DNA of 64,000 nt from Paragemmobacter kunshanensis (GCF_011059185.1 NZ_JAALFE010000002.1:62001-126000); one strand, 5' to 3'. Shown: positions 36,074 to 45,791, counted from the stretch's first letter. The notes: a model not told the origin generated them from the sequence alone. Translations and numbers: made by a program.

Positions 36074-36739
36074 TCACTCGGCCATCAGCAGCGCCGCCTC
36101 GGCCCGATCCACGCAGGGCCGGGCCGTGCCGCCCAGCAGCGTGTCCTCCCAGAAGGCAGGGCCAAGGTCGGGAAAGATCGCGGCCAGTTCGGCCATCGTT
36201 TCGGGGGCCAGCACCGTAAGCCCGTCGGCAAAGGGATGATAGCTTTCCGTCGCCGCGCCTTCGGCGAAGATGATCTCGTGCCGGTCGAACAGCAGGTGGA
36301 AATATTCCACGCTGTCCCGCGGTTCGATCGTCACCTGTCCCCGGCCCACCAGATCGCGCGCCGCGGCCAGAACCTCGGTCTCGCCCGTCATCAGTTCCGC
36401 GCGCCAGCCCGACAGCACCATCCGGTGATGCGGCGAAACAAGCAGCGGGCGGATATTGCCCAGAACCCCGCGCTCGATCCGGATCGGTGCCAGCGCCTCC
36501 TGCGCCGCCACCGTCTTCGACAGCACGCGCCGCACCGGCTGCAGGCCATGATCCATGGTTTCGATCAGCATCCCGTCGCGCAGATCCTCGACCGCGACGA
36601 AACCCGTCGCCGTCTCGATCCGCGTGCCGCGGACAAAGCAGGCCAGTTCCGTTGTCTGAAAGACCTCTACCGCCAGATCCAGCGCCCTGTCGATGCGCTG
36701 CCCCATGGTCCTGTCCGCACTCGCCATACCGATCACCAT
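36074..36739 (-). CDS. Stand-alone Hint-domain (Hedgehog/intein) protein
   Basis: The 221-residue protein matches the Hint_2 type domain of Rhodobacterales. The would-be nucleophile is C34 in ELACFVRGTRIETATGFVAV, followed by VEDLRDGMLIETMDHGLQPV and the conserved LLVSPHHRMVLSG block, then FHLLFDRHEIIFAEG. In other bacteria these domains are attached to large secreted RTX proteins and can self-cleave. Here no secreted partner or signal peptide is present. The stop directly abuts that of the ferredoxin gene. The function is unknown. Confidence 0.85.
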   Translation of the reverse strand: MVIGMASADRTMGQRIDRALDLAVEVFQTTELACFVRGTRIETATGFVAVEDLRDGMLIETMDHGLQPVRRVLSKTVAAQEALAPIRIERGVLGNIRPLLVSPHHRMVLSGWRAELMTGETEVLAAARDLVGRGQVTIEPRDSVEYFHLLFDRHEIIFAEGAATESYHPFADGLTVLAPETMAELAAIFPDLGPAFWEDTLLGGTARPCVDRAEAALLMAE

Positions 36740-36871
36740 TCACAATCGAACTGGGCCGAGACTCGGCTTCAAACAAGGCCGAATTGGGGCGGAAACGGCG
36801 CGCAAGCTTGGAAAATGGTTACCGGTTCAAGGCAAATGCGCCGGATCGCAGGCCCGGCGGCGCCTGATCGT

Positions 36872-37306
36872 TCAATGCGCCTTGCGGGCAGGCAGAAAGG
36901 GCAGGGGGGCCACCGGCACGCCCTCTTCGATCAACTTGCGCGCATCATCCAGACGGGTTTCGCCATAGATGGATCGTTCCGGCGCATCGCCCGAATGGAT
37001 CCGCCGCGCCTCGGCGGCAAAGTTCATGCCGACATATTCGGAATTCGCCTCGATCTGCCGCTTCAATTCGGCCAGCGTGGCCTCGCGCGCCGTGGCCGGA
37101 TCGCGCAGGTCGGGCCGGGCCGGGGCGGCCTCGGCACGGCTGCCGGGCCGCAGCGCCGGGGTCATCAGGGCCTTCTCCACCCTCGAAGACCCGCATTCCG
37201 GGCAGATCACATGGCCCGCCGCCTGCAATGCCGCAAAGGCGGCGCCGGACTGGAACCAGCTTTCAAAGGAATGATCTTCAGCGCATTTCAGATGGAAGCG
37301 GATCAT
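36872..37306 (-). CDS. DUF1178 family protein
   Basis: The 144-residue protein begins MIRFHLKCAEDHSFESWFQS and has the paired-Cys motif CPECGSS, so together with the first Cys it may bind a metal ion. The C-terminal half (ATLAELKRQIEANSEYVGMN, FAAEARRIHSGDAPERSIYG) is the most conserved part of the family. The function is unknown. In alphaproteobacteria it often lies near a Nudix hydrolase and carbon-nitrogen hydrolase; here the Nudix gene lies 150 bp away on the same strand. Confidence 0.87.
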   Translation of the reverse strand: MIRFHLKCAEDHSFESWFQSGAAFAALQAAGHVICPECGSSRVEKALMTPALRPGSRAEAAPARPDLRDPATAREATLAELKRQIEANSEYVGMNFAAEARRIHSGDAPERSIYGETRLDDARKLIEEGVPVAPLPFLPARKAH

Positions 37307-37456
37307 CTCTGTCTACCGCGGTTTCACTGGCCCTTCACGATGCCTTGCCCGATCCGGCCGACAGGGGGCGGCCCATATCCCGACCCGGCACAGGCAAGGC
37401 GCGATTGAAGCCCGGAACAGGGCCCGATGCAACCATTCCCTCACGCCCGGGCACCC

Positions 37457-37933
37457 TCATGCCTGCTCCGTCAGGGGCGAGGGGTCGCCCGCAAGCCCGC
37501 TCAGGATCATGCGCAGTTCCGGTTCGGCCACCAGACGGGCCGCCCGTTCCGCGCTGAACCAGCGCCGCCGCCTTTCGCTGCGTTCGGGAAACTGCGCGGC
37601 CAGCGCCTCGACCCGCAGCGGATAGACGGCCACCACACAGGGCAGCGCATCCTTGGTCTTGCGCGTCTTGTCATAGGCATAAAGCCCAAGCGCCTCGTCC
37701 CGGCCGGCCCCGCGGACACCCGCTTCTTCCCAGGCTTCCTGGGCCGCCGATTGCGCCGGGTTCTTGCCTTCGATGGGCCACCCCTTCGGGATCACCCAGC
37801 GCCCTGTATCGCGGCTGGTGATCAGAAGAACCTCCACCCGCCCGCGATGCATGCGCCAGCACAGCGCGCCATACTGGCTGCGTGGCCCTTCGCCTTCGGG
37901 GCGAAGGAACTGGTCAGATTGCGTCCGCTTCAT
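37457..37933 (-). CDS. Nudix hydrolase
   Basis: The 158-residue protein contains the Nudix box: GWPIEGKNPAQSAAQEAWEE then AGV, matching G-x5-E-x7-REUXEE with one substitution (AQEAWEEAG in place of REUXEE, the Arg being Gln). WVIPKGWPIEGK resembles diphosphoinositol/diadenosine polyphosphate hydrolases of the DIPP/MutT-like group. The start 37933 has GGACGAG before it. The frame remains open far upstream through a tandem repeat and the opposite-strand GPx gene, but this has no homology. Confidence 0.88.
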   Translation of the reverse strand: MKRTQSDQFLRPEGEGPRSQYGALCWRMHRGRVEVLLITSRDTGRWVIPKGWPIEGKNPAQSAAQEAWEEAGVRGAGRDEALGLYAYDKTRKTKDALPCVVAVYPLRVEALAAQFPERSERRRRWFSAERAARLVAEPELRMILSGLAGDPSPLTEQA

Positions 37934-38001
37934 CTCGTCCTGTCCCGCCGATCCATGCTGTCCGGATTTTCTGTTCGGGTCTTGCTGCTCATCCCCAGTA
38001 T

Positions 38002-38181
38002 ATGGCACCAGAACCGCCCGATTTCCACCTGAACGACGTGATCCGCAAAGATTTGAACGACTTTCAGGCCCGGATGGCACATCTCGGGCAACCCGCGCCT
38101 TCCGACCCCGCTCCTTCCGACCCCGCTCCTTCCGACCCCGCGCCTTTCGACCCCGCGCCTTCCGACCCAAGTCGCGATTGA
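38002..38181 (+). CDS. Possible small protein with APSDP repeats
   Basis: A 59-codon frame begins MAPEPPDFHLNDVIRKDLND and ends in five near-identical APSDP pentapeptides encoded by the 15-bp tandem repeat. The repeat preserves the frame, and the first 35 residues look like an amphipathic helix. No ribosome binding site of quality is seen and no family is recognised. It lies in the 303-bp gap between the Nudix and GPx genes. It may not be expressed. Confidence 0.3.
   Translation: MAPEPPDFHLNDVIRKDLNDFQARMAHLGQPAPSDPAPSDPAPSDPAPFDPAPSDPSRD
38095..38169. repeat. 15-bp tandem repeat, five copies
   Basis: Five consecutive 15-bp units (consensus GCGCCTTCCGACCCC) differ by at most two bases from each other. 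The unit length is a multiple of three, so copy-number change would keep any frame. It lies in the otherwise empty gap 37934-38236, where apart from the small frame above I see no further feature. Confidence 0.95.
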
Positions 38182-38236
38182 CCTGCCCGACCATTGGCTT
38201 ATCTCTCGGGTCAGACATCCCTGCCGGATCACGCCC

Positions 38237-38755
38237 ATGCGCCTGCTGCCCCTCGGTCCCTCGCTTCTTTTGGCCCTGCTGCCCGCGGCGGCCTTCGCGG
38301 GCTTCAGCTTCCCCTCCATCGACGGCGGCACAATCGACCTTGACGATTTCCGCGGTCGCCCCGTTCTGGTGGTCAACACCGCCTCGCTCTGCGGCTTCGC
38401 GCCCCAGTTCGACGATCTCCAGACCCTGCACGAGGAATATGCCGACCGTGGCCTCGTCGTGCTGGCCGTCCCCTCGGACGATTTCCGCCAGGAGCTTGCC
38501 TCGGGCGAACAGGTCAAGGAATTCTGTGCGGTCAACTTCGACCTGACCATCCCGATGACCGATATCACCCGCGTCATGGGCGATCAGGCGCATCCCTTCT
38601 ACAAATGGCTGCTGGATACCGAAGGCTTCGCCCCGGGCTGGAACTTCAACAAGGTGCTTCTGGATGGCGAAGGCGACGTCGTGGCGACCTGGGGCAGCGT
38701 GATGCGCCCCACCGCCCAGCCGATCACCCGCAAGATCGAGGCGCTGCTGCCGTGA
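38237..38755 (+). CDS. Exported glutathione peroxidase-family protein
   Basis: The 172-residue peroxidase has a signal peptide (MRLLPLGPSLLLALLPAAAF, AG), so it is predicted to act in the periplasm, unlike the usual cytoplasmic BtuE-type enzyme. The fold signatures are VVNTASLCGFAPQ, with the peroxidatic Cys C52, then VLAVPSDDF and the Trp-Asn motif GWNFNKVLLD. The substrate in the periplasm would be a lipid or organic peroxide, reduced by an unknown thiol. Its TGA overlaps the GTG start of the HDAC-like gene. Confidence 0.92.
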   Translation: MRLLPLGPSLLLALLPAAAFAGFSFPSIDGGTIDLDDFRGRPVLVVNTASLCGFAPQFDDLQTLHEEYADRGLVVLAVPSDDFRQELASGEQVKEFCAVNFDLTIPMTDITRVMGDQAHPFYKWLLDTEGFAPGWNFNKVLLDGEGDVVATWGSVMRPTAQPITRKIEALLP

Positions 38756-39873
38756 CCGCCCCGCTTCCGGGGCCGCTCTTCCTCGGCTCCGGCATCTATC
38801 GCGGCTCCTCCTACGGGCCGCATCACCCGCTGCGCGTGCCCCGCGTCTCCACCGTGATGGACCTCTCTGCCGCGCTGGGCTGGCTGCCCCCCGCCCGCTA
38901 CCGCACCAGCCCCCGCGCGAAACCGGCGGCGCTGACAGCCTATCACACACCCGCCTATATCGCGGCCCTCCAACGGGCCGAAGAGGCGGGCGACGTGGAT
39001 GACGACACCCGCCGCCGCCACCATCTCGGCACGACCTCCAATCCCGTGTTCCCCGAGATGTTCCGCCGCCCCGCCACCGGGGCAGGGGGCGTGATGCTGG
39101 CCGCCGAACTCCTGGCGTCCCATGGCGCGGGCGCGATCCATGTCCCCGGTGGTGGCACACATCACGGCCTGCCCGACCGCGCCAACGGCTTTTGCTACCT
39201 CAACGACCCCGTCCTCGCGCTCATGGCGCTGCGCCATGCGGGGCTCTCCCGCCTCGCCTATGTCGATCTCGACGCCCACCACCCCGACGGCGTGGAACCC
39301 GCCTTCGCGGGCAACCCCGACATCCTGATGATCTCCGTGCATGAGGAAAACCGCTGGCCCTTCACCGGCCACCTCACCGACGACGCCGGAGGCAACGCCT
39401 TCAACCTCCCCGTCCCGCGCGGCTATAACGACACCGAGGCGCGCGCCGTCCTCCACCAGCTCATCCTCCCCCGCCTCGCCGCCCATGCCCCGCAGGCCAT
39501 CGTCCTGCAATGCGGCGCTGACAGCCTGCTCGAAGACCCGCTCTCCCGCCTCGCCCTCTCCAACCGCGCCTATGTCGAGGCGCTTGCCGAAATCCGCCCG
39601 CTCGCCCCCCGCCTCATGCTGTTGGGCGGCGGCGGCTATAACCCGTGGTCCGTCGGCCGCTGCTGGACGGCGCTCTGGGCCACGCTCGCGGGTCTGGACA
39701 TCCCCGACCGCCTGCCCGACGATGCCAGAGCCGTCCTCCGCGCCCTCACATGGGGCGGCGGCACCCGCCCGACGCCAGAGCCCCAGATGCTCACCACCCT
39801 CCTCGACCCCCCGCGCGAAGGCCCCCTCCGCCCGGAAATCACCACCCGCCTCGCCCATCTGGCCGCAAGATGA
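38752..39873 (+). CDS. Histone deacetylase-superfamily protein
   Basis: The 373-residue arginase/deacetylase-fold protein begins at GTG 38752, overlapping the GPx stop (GTGA). It has the zinc and charge-relay residues of the family: VPGGGTHHGLPDRANGFCYL (His-His), VDLDAHHPDGVE (Asp and His ligands) and LQCGADSL (Asp ligand), then GGGGYNPWSVGRCWT. Bacterial members deacetylate acetylpolyamines, acetoin pathway proteins or small amides. The substrate is not known. The 49 extra codons of open frame upstream overlap GPx and are rejected. Confidence 0.92.
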   Translation: MTAPLPGPLFLGSGIYRGSSYGPHHPLRVPRVSTVMDLSAALGWLPPARYRTSPRAKPAALTAYHTPAYIAALQRAEEAGDVDDDTRRRHHLGTTSNPVFPEMFRRPATGAGGVMLAAELLASHGAGAIHVPGGGTHHGLPDRANGFCYLNDPVLALMALRHAGLSRLAYVDLDAHHPDGVEPAFAGNPDILMISVHEENRWPFTGHLTDDAGGNAFNLPVPRGYNDTEARAVLHQLILPRLAAHAPQAIVLQCGADSLLEDPLSRLALSNRAYVEALAEIRPLAPRLMLLGGGGYNPWSVGRCWTALWATLAGLDIPDRLPDDARAVLRALTWGGGTRPTPEPQMLTTLLDPPREGPLRPEITTRLAHLAAR

Positions 39874-40409
39874 TCCGCGCCTTCCTCGCCCTTCCCCTGC
39901 CAGACCCCGTCCTCTCCGCCCTCCGCGTGCAGCAATTCCTGCTGCCCCTCCCGAAGAAGACCGATCCCGAAACCTTCCACCTCACCCTCGTCTTCCTTGG
40001 CGAACAGCCCGAGCCCGTGCTTCAGGCCGCCCATGACCTCTTCACCGAAATCCGCGTCCAGCCTTTCCCCTTGTCGCTGAAATCCCTGGGCCTCTTCGGC
40101 GGACCCAAACCCCGCGCCGCATGGGCAGGCACCGCCCCCTCCGAAACCTTGAACCGCCTGCAGGCCAAACTCGAACACGCCGCCCGCAGCGCGGGCATCG
40201 CCACCGAAAGCCGCCGCTTCACCCCCCATGTCACACTGGGCCGCTTCCCCCCGCCACCCCCGGAAGAAACCTTCCGCCTCGAACGCGCCATCGCCGCAGG
40301 CAGCACCTTCACCACCCCGGAATGGGTGGTGGACCACTTCATCCTCTACCAAAGCCACCAGACCAAACAGGGCAGCCGCTACAGCGAACTCGCCCGCTAC
40401 GACCTATAG
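39870..40409 (+). CDS. thpR: RNA 2',3'-cyclic phosphodiesterase
   Basis: The 179-residue 2H phosphoesterase has both catalytic H-x-T motifs: H37-L-T39 in FHLTLVFLGE and H120-V-T122 in FTPHVTLGRF. Members hydrolyse 2',3'-cyclic phosphates and can ligate tRNA halves in reverse. The ATG overlaps the HDAC stop by 4 bases (ATGA), and the homology begins exactly there (MIRAFLALPLPDPV). Its last bases overlap the convergent amidase end by 6 bases. It is the third gene of a coupled operon. Confidence 0.93.
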   Translation: MIRAFLALPLPDPVLSALRVQQFLLPLPKKTDPETFHLTLVFLGEQPEPVLQAAHDLFTEIRVQPFPLSLKSLGLFGGPKPRAAWAGTAPSETLNRLQAKLEHAARSAGIATESRRFTPHVTLGRFPPPPPEETFRLERAIAAGSTFTTPEWVVDHFILYQSHQTKQGSRYSELARYDL

Positions 40410-41822
40410 GTCGGGTCGCCGCTTCCCCGGCCAATCCGTCGCCAGATGGTACTGCTGTCCCATCGCCAGCACCCGCGCATCCGCCCCATGCGGCCCGAAA
40501 ACCTGCATCCCCATCGGCAGCCCCTGCGCCCCGAACCCCACCGGCACGTTCAGCGACGGCAACCCCGCAAGGCTCACCGGGATCACCACCTCCATCCAGC
40601 GGTGATAGGTATCCATCACCCGCTCCCCGATCCGCTCCGGCCAGCGCCATTCCACCGGAAAGGGCCAGACCTGCGCCGAAGGCATCACCAGCGCGTCATA
40701 TTGCGCGAAAAGCTTCGCCACCCGCGCATACCACCGCGACCGGATCACGCTTGCCGCATGGAACTCCGCCGCCGTGACCTTCGACCCCTGCTCGATCTCC
40801 CACAGGCTTTCCGGCTTCATCAGCGCCCGCTTCGCCGGGTCCGCCGCCATCGCCTGCTTGTCGCCTGCATTCAGCATGGCCCGGATCGTGGTCCATGCCT
40901 GCCACAGCTTTTCCGCAGGGAAGGGCGGCGGTACAGGCTCCACCACCGCCCCCATCCCCTCGAACACCCGCAAGGCCCCTTCGCACAGGTCCGATATCCC
41001 CGGCTCGCAGCCATAGGCCCCGCCCCAGTCGCCCAGCCAGCCGATGCGCCTGCCCCGCATCTCGATGGCCAGAAGGTCCGCAAAAGGCTCCGCCGCCCGC
41101 CCGAAGGGCACCTCCGGGTTCACCCCCGCCTGCACCTCCAGCAGCCGCGCCACATCCTCTACCGTCCGCGCCATGGGGCCTTCCGTCGCCATCGTGGCGA
41201 GGAAGGTATCCCCCACCGCATCGGCAGGCACCAACCCGTAACTCGGGCGAAACCCATAGACATTGCAAAAGGCCGCAGGGTTCCGCAGCGACCCCATCAT
41301 GTCCGACCCATCCGCCACCGAAACCATCCGGGCCGCCAGCGCCGCCGCCGCCCCGCCCGACGATCCCCCCGCCGTGCGCGTCAGGTCATAGGGGTTCCGC
41401 GTCACCCCATGCACCGGGTTGAAGGAATGGCTCCCATGCCCCCATTCCGGCGTGTTCGTCTTGCCGATGAAGATCGCCCCCGCCGCGCGCATCCGCGCCG
41501 CCAGCAGGTCATCCGCCACCGGCACATGGTCGGCAAAGATCGGCGACCCCCATGTGGTTCGCATGCCCCGGACCGCCACCAGATCCTTCACCGCCATGGG
41601 TATCCCATGCAGCCATCCGGCTGGCGCCGCCCCATCCGCCGCCCGCGCCTGATCCATCAGCGCGTCCCCGTCCGGCATCGACACGATCGCATTCACCGCC
41701 CCGTTGACGGCGGCCACCCGCGCCAGCGTCGCCTCCATCACCTCCGACGGCTTCACCTCGCGCGCCGCGATCAGCCGCGACAGCGCCGTCGCGGAAAGCT
41801 CACACAGATCATCCATCTTCAT
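40404..41822 (-). CDS. Amidase signature-family protein
   Basis: The 472-residue amidase has the Ser-cis-Ser-Lys triad context: K79 in GIPMAVKDLV, cis-Ser S154 in TAGGSSGGAAAA, and nucleophile S178 in GSDMMGSLRNPA. In most members the last motif is GSDxGGSIRxPA, so the MM replacing xG next to the oxyanion hole is unusual. The substrate is unknown. The start 41822 has GGAG 5 bases before it. It lies downstream of the polyamine transporter genes on the same strand, separated by strong hairpins. Confidence 0.92.
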   Translation of the reverse strand: MKMDDLCELSATALSRLIAAREVKPSEVMEATLARVAAVNGAVNAIVSMPDGDALMDQARAADGAAPAGWLHGIPMAVKDLVAVRGMRTTWGSPIFADHVPVADDLLAARMRAAGAIFIGKTNTPEWGHGSHSFNPVHGVTRNPYDLTRTAGGSSGGAAAALAARMVSVADGSDMMGSLRNPAAFCNVYGFRPSYGLVPADAVGDTFLATMATEGPMARTVEDVARLLEVQAGVNPEVPFGRAAEPFADLLAIEMRGRRIGWLGDWGGAYGCEPGISDLCEGALRVFEGMGAVVEPVPPPFPAEKLWQAWTTIRAMLNAGDKQAMAADPAKRALMKPESLWEIEQGSKVTAAEFHAASVIRSRWYARVAKLFAQYDALVMPSAQVWPFPVEWRWPERIGERVMDTYHRWMEVVIPVSLAGLPSLNVPVGFGAQGLPMGMQVFGPHGADARVLAMGQQYHLATDWPGKRRPDL

Positions 41823-41867
41823 CTTGGCTCCAAATACCCCTGGGTTTGGGGTGGAACCCCAACTGGA

Positions 41868-41937
41868 ACGGGCGCGGGCGAAGGCCCGCGCCCGTGACCC
41901 AAAAGGAACGTGCTGCGGGCCACCCGGCCCGCAGCAC
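41868..41937 (-). terminator. Two 12-bp stem-loops downstream of the binding-protein gene
   Basis: Stem one is 41868-41879/41884-41895 with loop GAAG; stem two is 41910-41921/41926-41937 with loop ACCC. Read on the minus strand, the second is followed by GTTCCTTTT. They lie between the potD-like stop and the amidase start and should terminate or attenuate the transporter transcript. Confidence 0.8.
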
Positions 41938-41946
41938 TCCGCAAGA

Positions 41947-42972
41947 TCACTTCTGCAACTCGGTCCAGATCGCGGTGATGTATTCCTGCGCCTTGCCCGT
42001 GCAGGTCGGCAGGAAGACACCCGCCGCCTTGTGCTCTTCCGGGATCACCACTTCCGGCGCGGTCTTCATGTCTTCCGGCATGAAGGCCTCCGACCCCGAA
42101 ATCCCGTTCGCATAGCGCGCAAAGGCCGAAATCATCGCCGCATTCTCCGGCACCATGATGAAGTCGAGGAACTTGTAGGCCTCTTCCACATTCTGCGCAT
42201 CCGCGAGCAGCGCGACCGAATCCATGAACAGCGGATAGCCTTCCTTGGGATAGCCATAGGCCACCTTCGGATTGGCCACGCGCACGCGCATCGACGATCC
42301 GTTCCAGTTCACGCTCGCCGCCCAGTCGCCATTCGACAGACGCTCCGTCGCGCCGTAATCCATGCTGATCCAGTCGGGCTTGGCCGCCACCAGCAGGTCG
42401 CGCGCCTTCTTCAGAACCTCCGGGTCTTCCGAGCAGGGCTCGCCACCCGCATACATGGTGGCCATGGCCACGATGTCGTTCATCTCGGGCACCACATTGA
42501 TCTTGCCCTTCAGTTCCGCCGGAACCTCCAGGAAGACGGCGCTGGTATTGATGTCGCCGGTATAGATCGTGGTATCCACGGCAACCCCGGTCGAACCCCA
42601 TTGCCACGGCACGGTATGCGTCCGGCCCGGATCCCAGCTCACATCCGCCCATTCCGGGGCGATATTGGCCTTGTTGGGCAGTTTCGATGCGTCCAGTTCG
42701 ACGATCAGCCCCTTCTCCACCCAGATCGGCACATAGTTCGCCGACGGCACCACCAGGTCAAATCCATGCCCGCCCGCCTCGACCTTGGCCAGCGCGGTGT
42801 CGTTGCTGTCATAGTCGGTCACCGTCACGGTGATCCCGGTCTCGGCCTTGAACTTCTCCAGCAGTTCGGGGCTCGTGTAATTGCCCCAGTTGTAAAGGTT
42901 CAGTTGCCCTTCCGCCTGCGCGATGGCGCTGGTGGCCATCAGCAGCGCAGTTGCAGAGATCAGTCGTTTCAT
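41947..42972 (-). CDS. Polyamine-type ABC transporter substrate-binding protein (PotD/PotF-like)
   Basis: The 341-residue periplasmic protein has a signal peptide (MKRLISATALLMATSAIAQA) and then the PotD-type start LNLYNWGNYTSPELLEKF. The conserved YDSNDTALAKVEAG, SANYVPIW and MDSVALLADAQNVEEAYKF follow. The chosen start has GGGAG 8 bases upstream; a second ATG lies 15 bases earlier. The ligand is probably putrescine or spermidine, but related proteins bind other compounds. The last gene of the transporter, it is followed by hairpins. Confidence 0.93.
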   Translation of the reverse strand: MKRLISATALLMATSAIAQAEGQLNLYNWGNYTSPELLEKFKAETGITVTVTDYDSNDTALAKVEAGGHGFDLVVPSANYVPIWVEKGLIVELDASKLPNKANIAPEWADVSWDPGRTHTVPWQWGSTGVAVDTTIYTGDINTSAVFLEVPAELKGKINVVPEMNDIVAMATMYAGGEPCSEDPEVLKKARDLLVAAKPDWISMDYGATERLSNGDWAASVNWNGSSMRVRVANPKVAYGYPKEGYPLFMDSVALLADAQNVEEAYKFLDFIMVPENAAMISAFARYANGISGSEAFMPEDMKTAPEVVIPEEHKAAGVFLPTCTGKAQEYITAIWTELQK

Positions 42973-43013
42973 CGCAGTCGCTCCCATGTTGAGGTTGTTT
43001 CTTCTTGTCGTCG

Positions 43014-43817
43014 TCAGTCCCGCTTCCGCGTCAGCAGGAAGAAGGCCGTCAGCAGCATCACCGTCAGCGCCAGCAGCGCGGTCGAGATGGCATTCACTTC
43101 GGGCGTCATGGTGCGGCGCAACTGGCCCAGCATGTAGGTGGGCAGCGTGTCCTGCCCGCCCGATTTCACGAATTCGGTGATGATGACATCATCCAGCGAA
43201 ATGACAAAGGCCAGCATCGCGCCGGCAAGGATGCCCGGCCCCAGAAGGGGCAGGGTGACATGGCGAAAGGTCTTCCAGGGCGTGGCATAAAGATCCGATG
43301 CGGCGGCCTCCAGGCTCAGATCCATGCCCTCCAGCCGGGCGCGGATCGGCAGATAGGCAAAGGGGATGCAGAAGGCCGAATGCGCCAGGATCAGATAGCC
43401 CAGCCCCTGATAGCCCGTCGCCACCTTGATCATCCCGAAGAAGATCATCAGCGCCACCGCCGTCACGATCTCGGGCACCATCAGCGGCTGGTTGATCGCC
43501 ACATAGATGAAGGTCTCGCCCCGGAACTTTGCCCGCCGCGTCGTGCCCAGCGCCGCCATGGTGGCGACCGTAGTCGAAATCACCGCCGCGCAGACCGCGA
43601 TGATCAGCGACCGCGCGGTCGCATCCTTCACCGCCTGATTGTCCCATGCCTCGCGATACCAGTGCAGCGACAGCCCCTCCCAGACGGCGATGCTGTTGCC
43701 CTCGTTGAAGGAAAAGGCCACCAGCGTCGCAATCGGCAGGTAGAGCATGACGAAGGTCGCCACCGCCACGGTGGCAAAGCCCGGAATGCGCCCGATCTCG
43801 AACCGCCGCTCAGCCAT
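43014..43817 (-). CDS. Polyamine-type ABC transporter permease (PotC-like)
   Basis: The 267-residue inner-membrane permease has six hydrophobic segments, the typical SFNEGNS loop, and the EAA docking loop LEAAASDLYATPWKTFRHVTLP. It pairs with the PotB-like protein to form the pore. The start ATG 43817 overlaps the upstream permease stop by 8 bases; a longer reading to 43850 lies within that gene. Confidence 0.93.
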   Translation of the reverse strand: MAERRFEIGRIPGFATVAVATFVMLYLPIATLVAFSFNEGNSIAVWEGLSLHWYREAWDNQAVKDATARSLIIAVCAAVISTTVATMAALGTTRRAKFRGETFIYVAINQPLMVPEIVTAVALMIFFGMIKVATGYQGLGYLILAHSAFCIPFAYLPIRARLEGMDLSLEAAASDLYATPWKTFRHVTLPLLGPGILAGAMLAFVISLDDVIITEFVKSGGQDTLPTYMLGQLRRTMTPEVNAISTALLALTVMLLTAFFLLTRKRD

Positions 43818-44724
43818 GCGGATTGCTCCCCCGGTTCGCCGCCCGGACATAGATCAGAAGCGCCGCCGTCACGATCAGCAGCAGCGTCACCGAAAGCGCC
43901 GCGCCCAAGGGCCAGTTGCGCCCGGCCAGGAACTGCAATTCGATGAAATTCCCGATCATCATGTTCTTGCCGCCCCCCAGCACGCGCGGCGTCACATAGG
44001 CGCCCAGCGAGGGGACAAAGACCAGAATCGACCCCGCCACGATGCCGGGCTTCACGATGGGCAGGATCACCCGCCGCAGCACCTGCCAGCGGCTGGCGTA
44101 AAGATCATAGCCCGCCTCCAAGAGCCGCATGTCAAACCGGTCGATCGCCGCGAACAAGGGCAGCACCATCAGCGGCAGATAGACATAGGCCATCCCGATC
44201 AGCACGGCCGTATCGGTATAGATGATCGACAGCGGCCGCTCGATCACCCCGGTCCAGAGCAGGAAGGTATTCAGCACCCCCTCCTGCCGGATCACCTCAT
44301 TGATCGCGAAGGTGCGGATCAGCAGGTTCGTCCAGAACGGGATCGTGATCAGGAACAGCCACAGCCCCCGCTGCCGGGGGGGGCGTGTCGCGATGAACCA
44401 GGCCGTCGGAAAGCCCAGCGCGAACGTCGCCAGCGTCGTCATCAAGGACAGCGAGACCGACCGCCAGAAGATCGTCAGATGCGCATCCGCCAGCCCCAGC
44501 GTGCCGTCGAATATGTCGCGCGTGAACAGGATCGACACCCAGCCGTCCCAGCTGAATTCCCAGACGACATTGCCATATTGACCCGGCGTCAGCACGGAAT
44601 AGACGAAGATGATCAGAAGCGGCCCCAGCGCCGCGATCAGCAACAGCCCCAGCGCCGGCAGCGACAGCAGCCAGCCATTCCGTGCCGATTGCCGCTGCAT
44701 CCGTTCCTCGGCCCGGCTTGCCAT
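43810..44724 (-). CDS. Polyamine-type ABC transporter permease (PotB-like)
   Basis: The 304-residue inner-membrane permease starts MASRAEERMQRQSARNGWLL, 2 bp after the stop of the ATPase gene. It has the first helix LLSLPALGLLLIAALGPLLI and an EAA loop LLEAGYDLYASRWQVLRRVI. The open frame up to 44865 runs inside the ATPase gene and is rejected. It overlaps the PotC-like gene by 8 bases. Confidence 0.93.
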   Translation of the reverse strand: MASRAEERMQRQSARNGWLLSLPALGLLLIAALGPLLIIFVYSVLTPGQYGNVVWEFSWDGWVSILFTRDIFDGTLGLADAHLTIFWRSVSLSLMTTLATFALGFPTAWFIATRPPRQRGLWLFLITIPFWTNLLIRTFAINEVIRQEGVLNTFLLWTGVIERPLSIIYTDTAVLIGMAYVYLPLMVLPLFAAIDRFDMRLLEAGYDLYASRWQVLRRVILPIVKPGIVAGSILVFVPSLGAYVTPRVLGGGKNMMIGNFIELQFLAGRNWPLGAALSVTLLLIVTAALLIYVRAANRGSNPHG

Positions 44725-44726
44725 CC

Positions 44727-45791
<1,065 letters not shown>

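Noticed and set aside
37457-39160. A 567-codon minus-strand frame joining the Nudix gene to upstream sequence.
   Set aside because: Only the last 158 codons are Nudix; the rest is antisense to GPx, the tandem repeat and HDAC.
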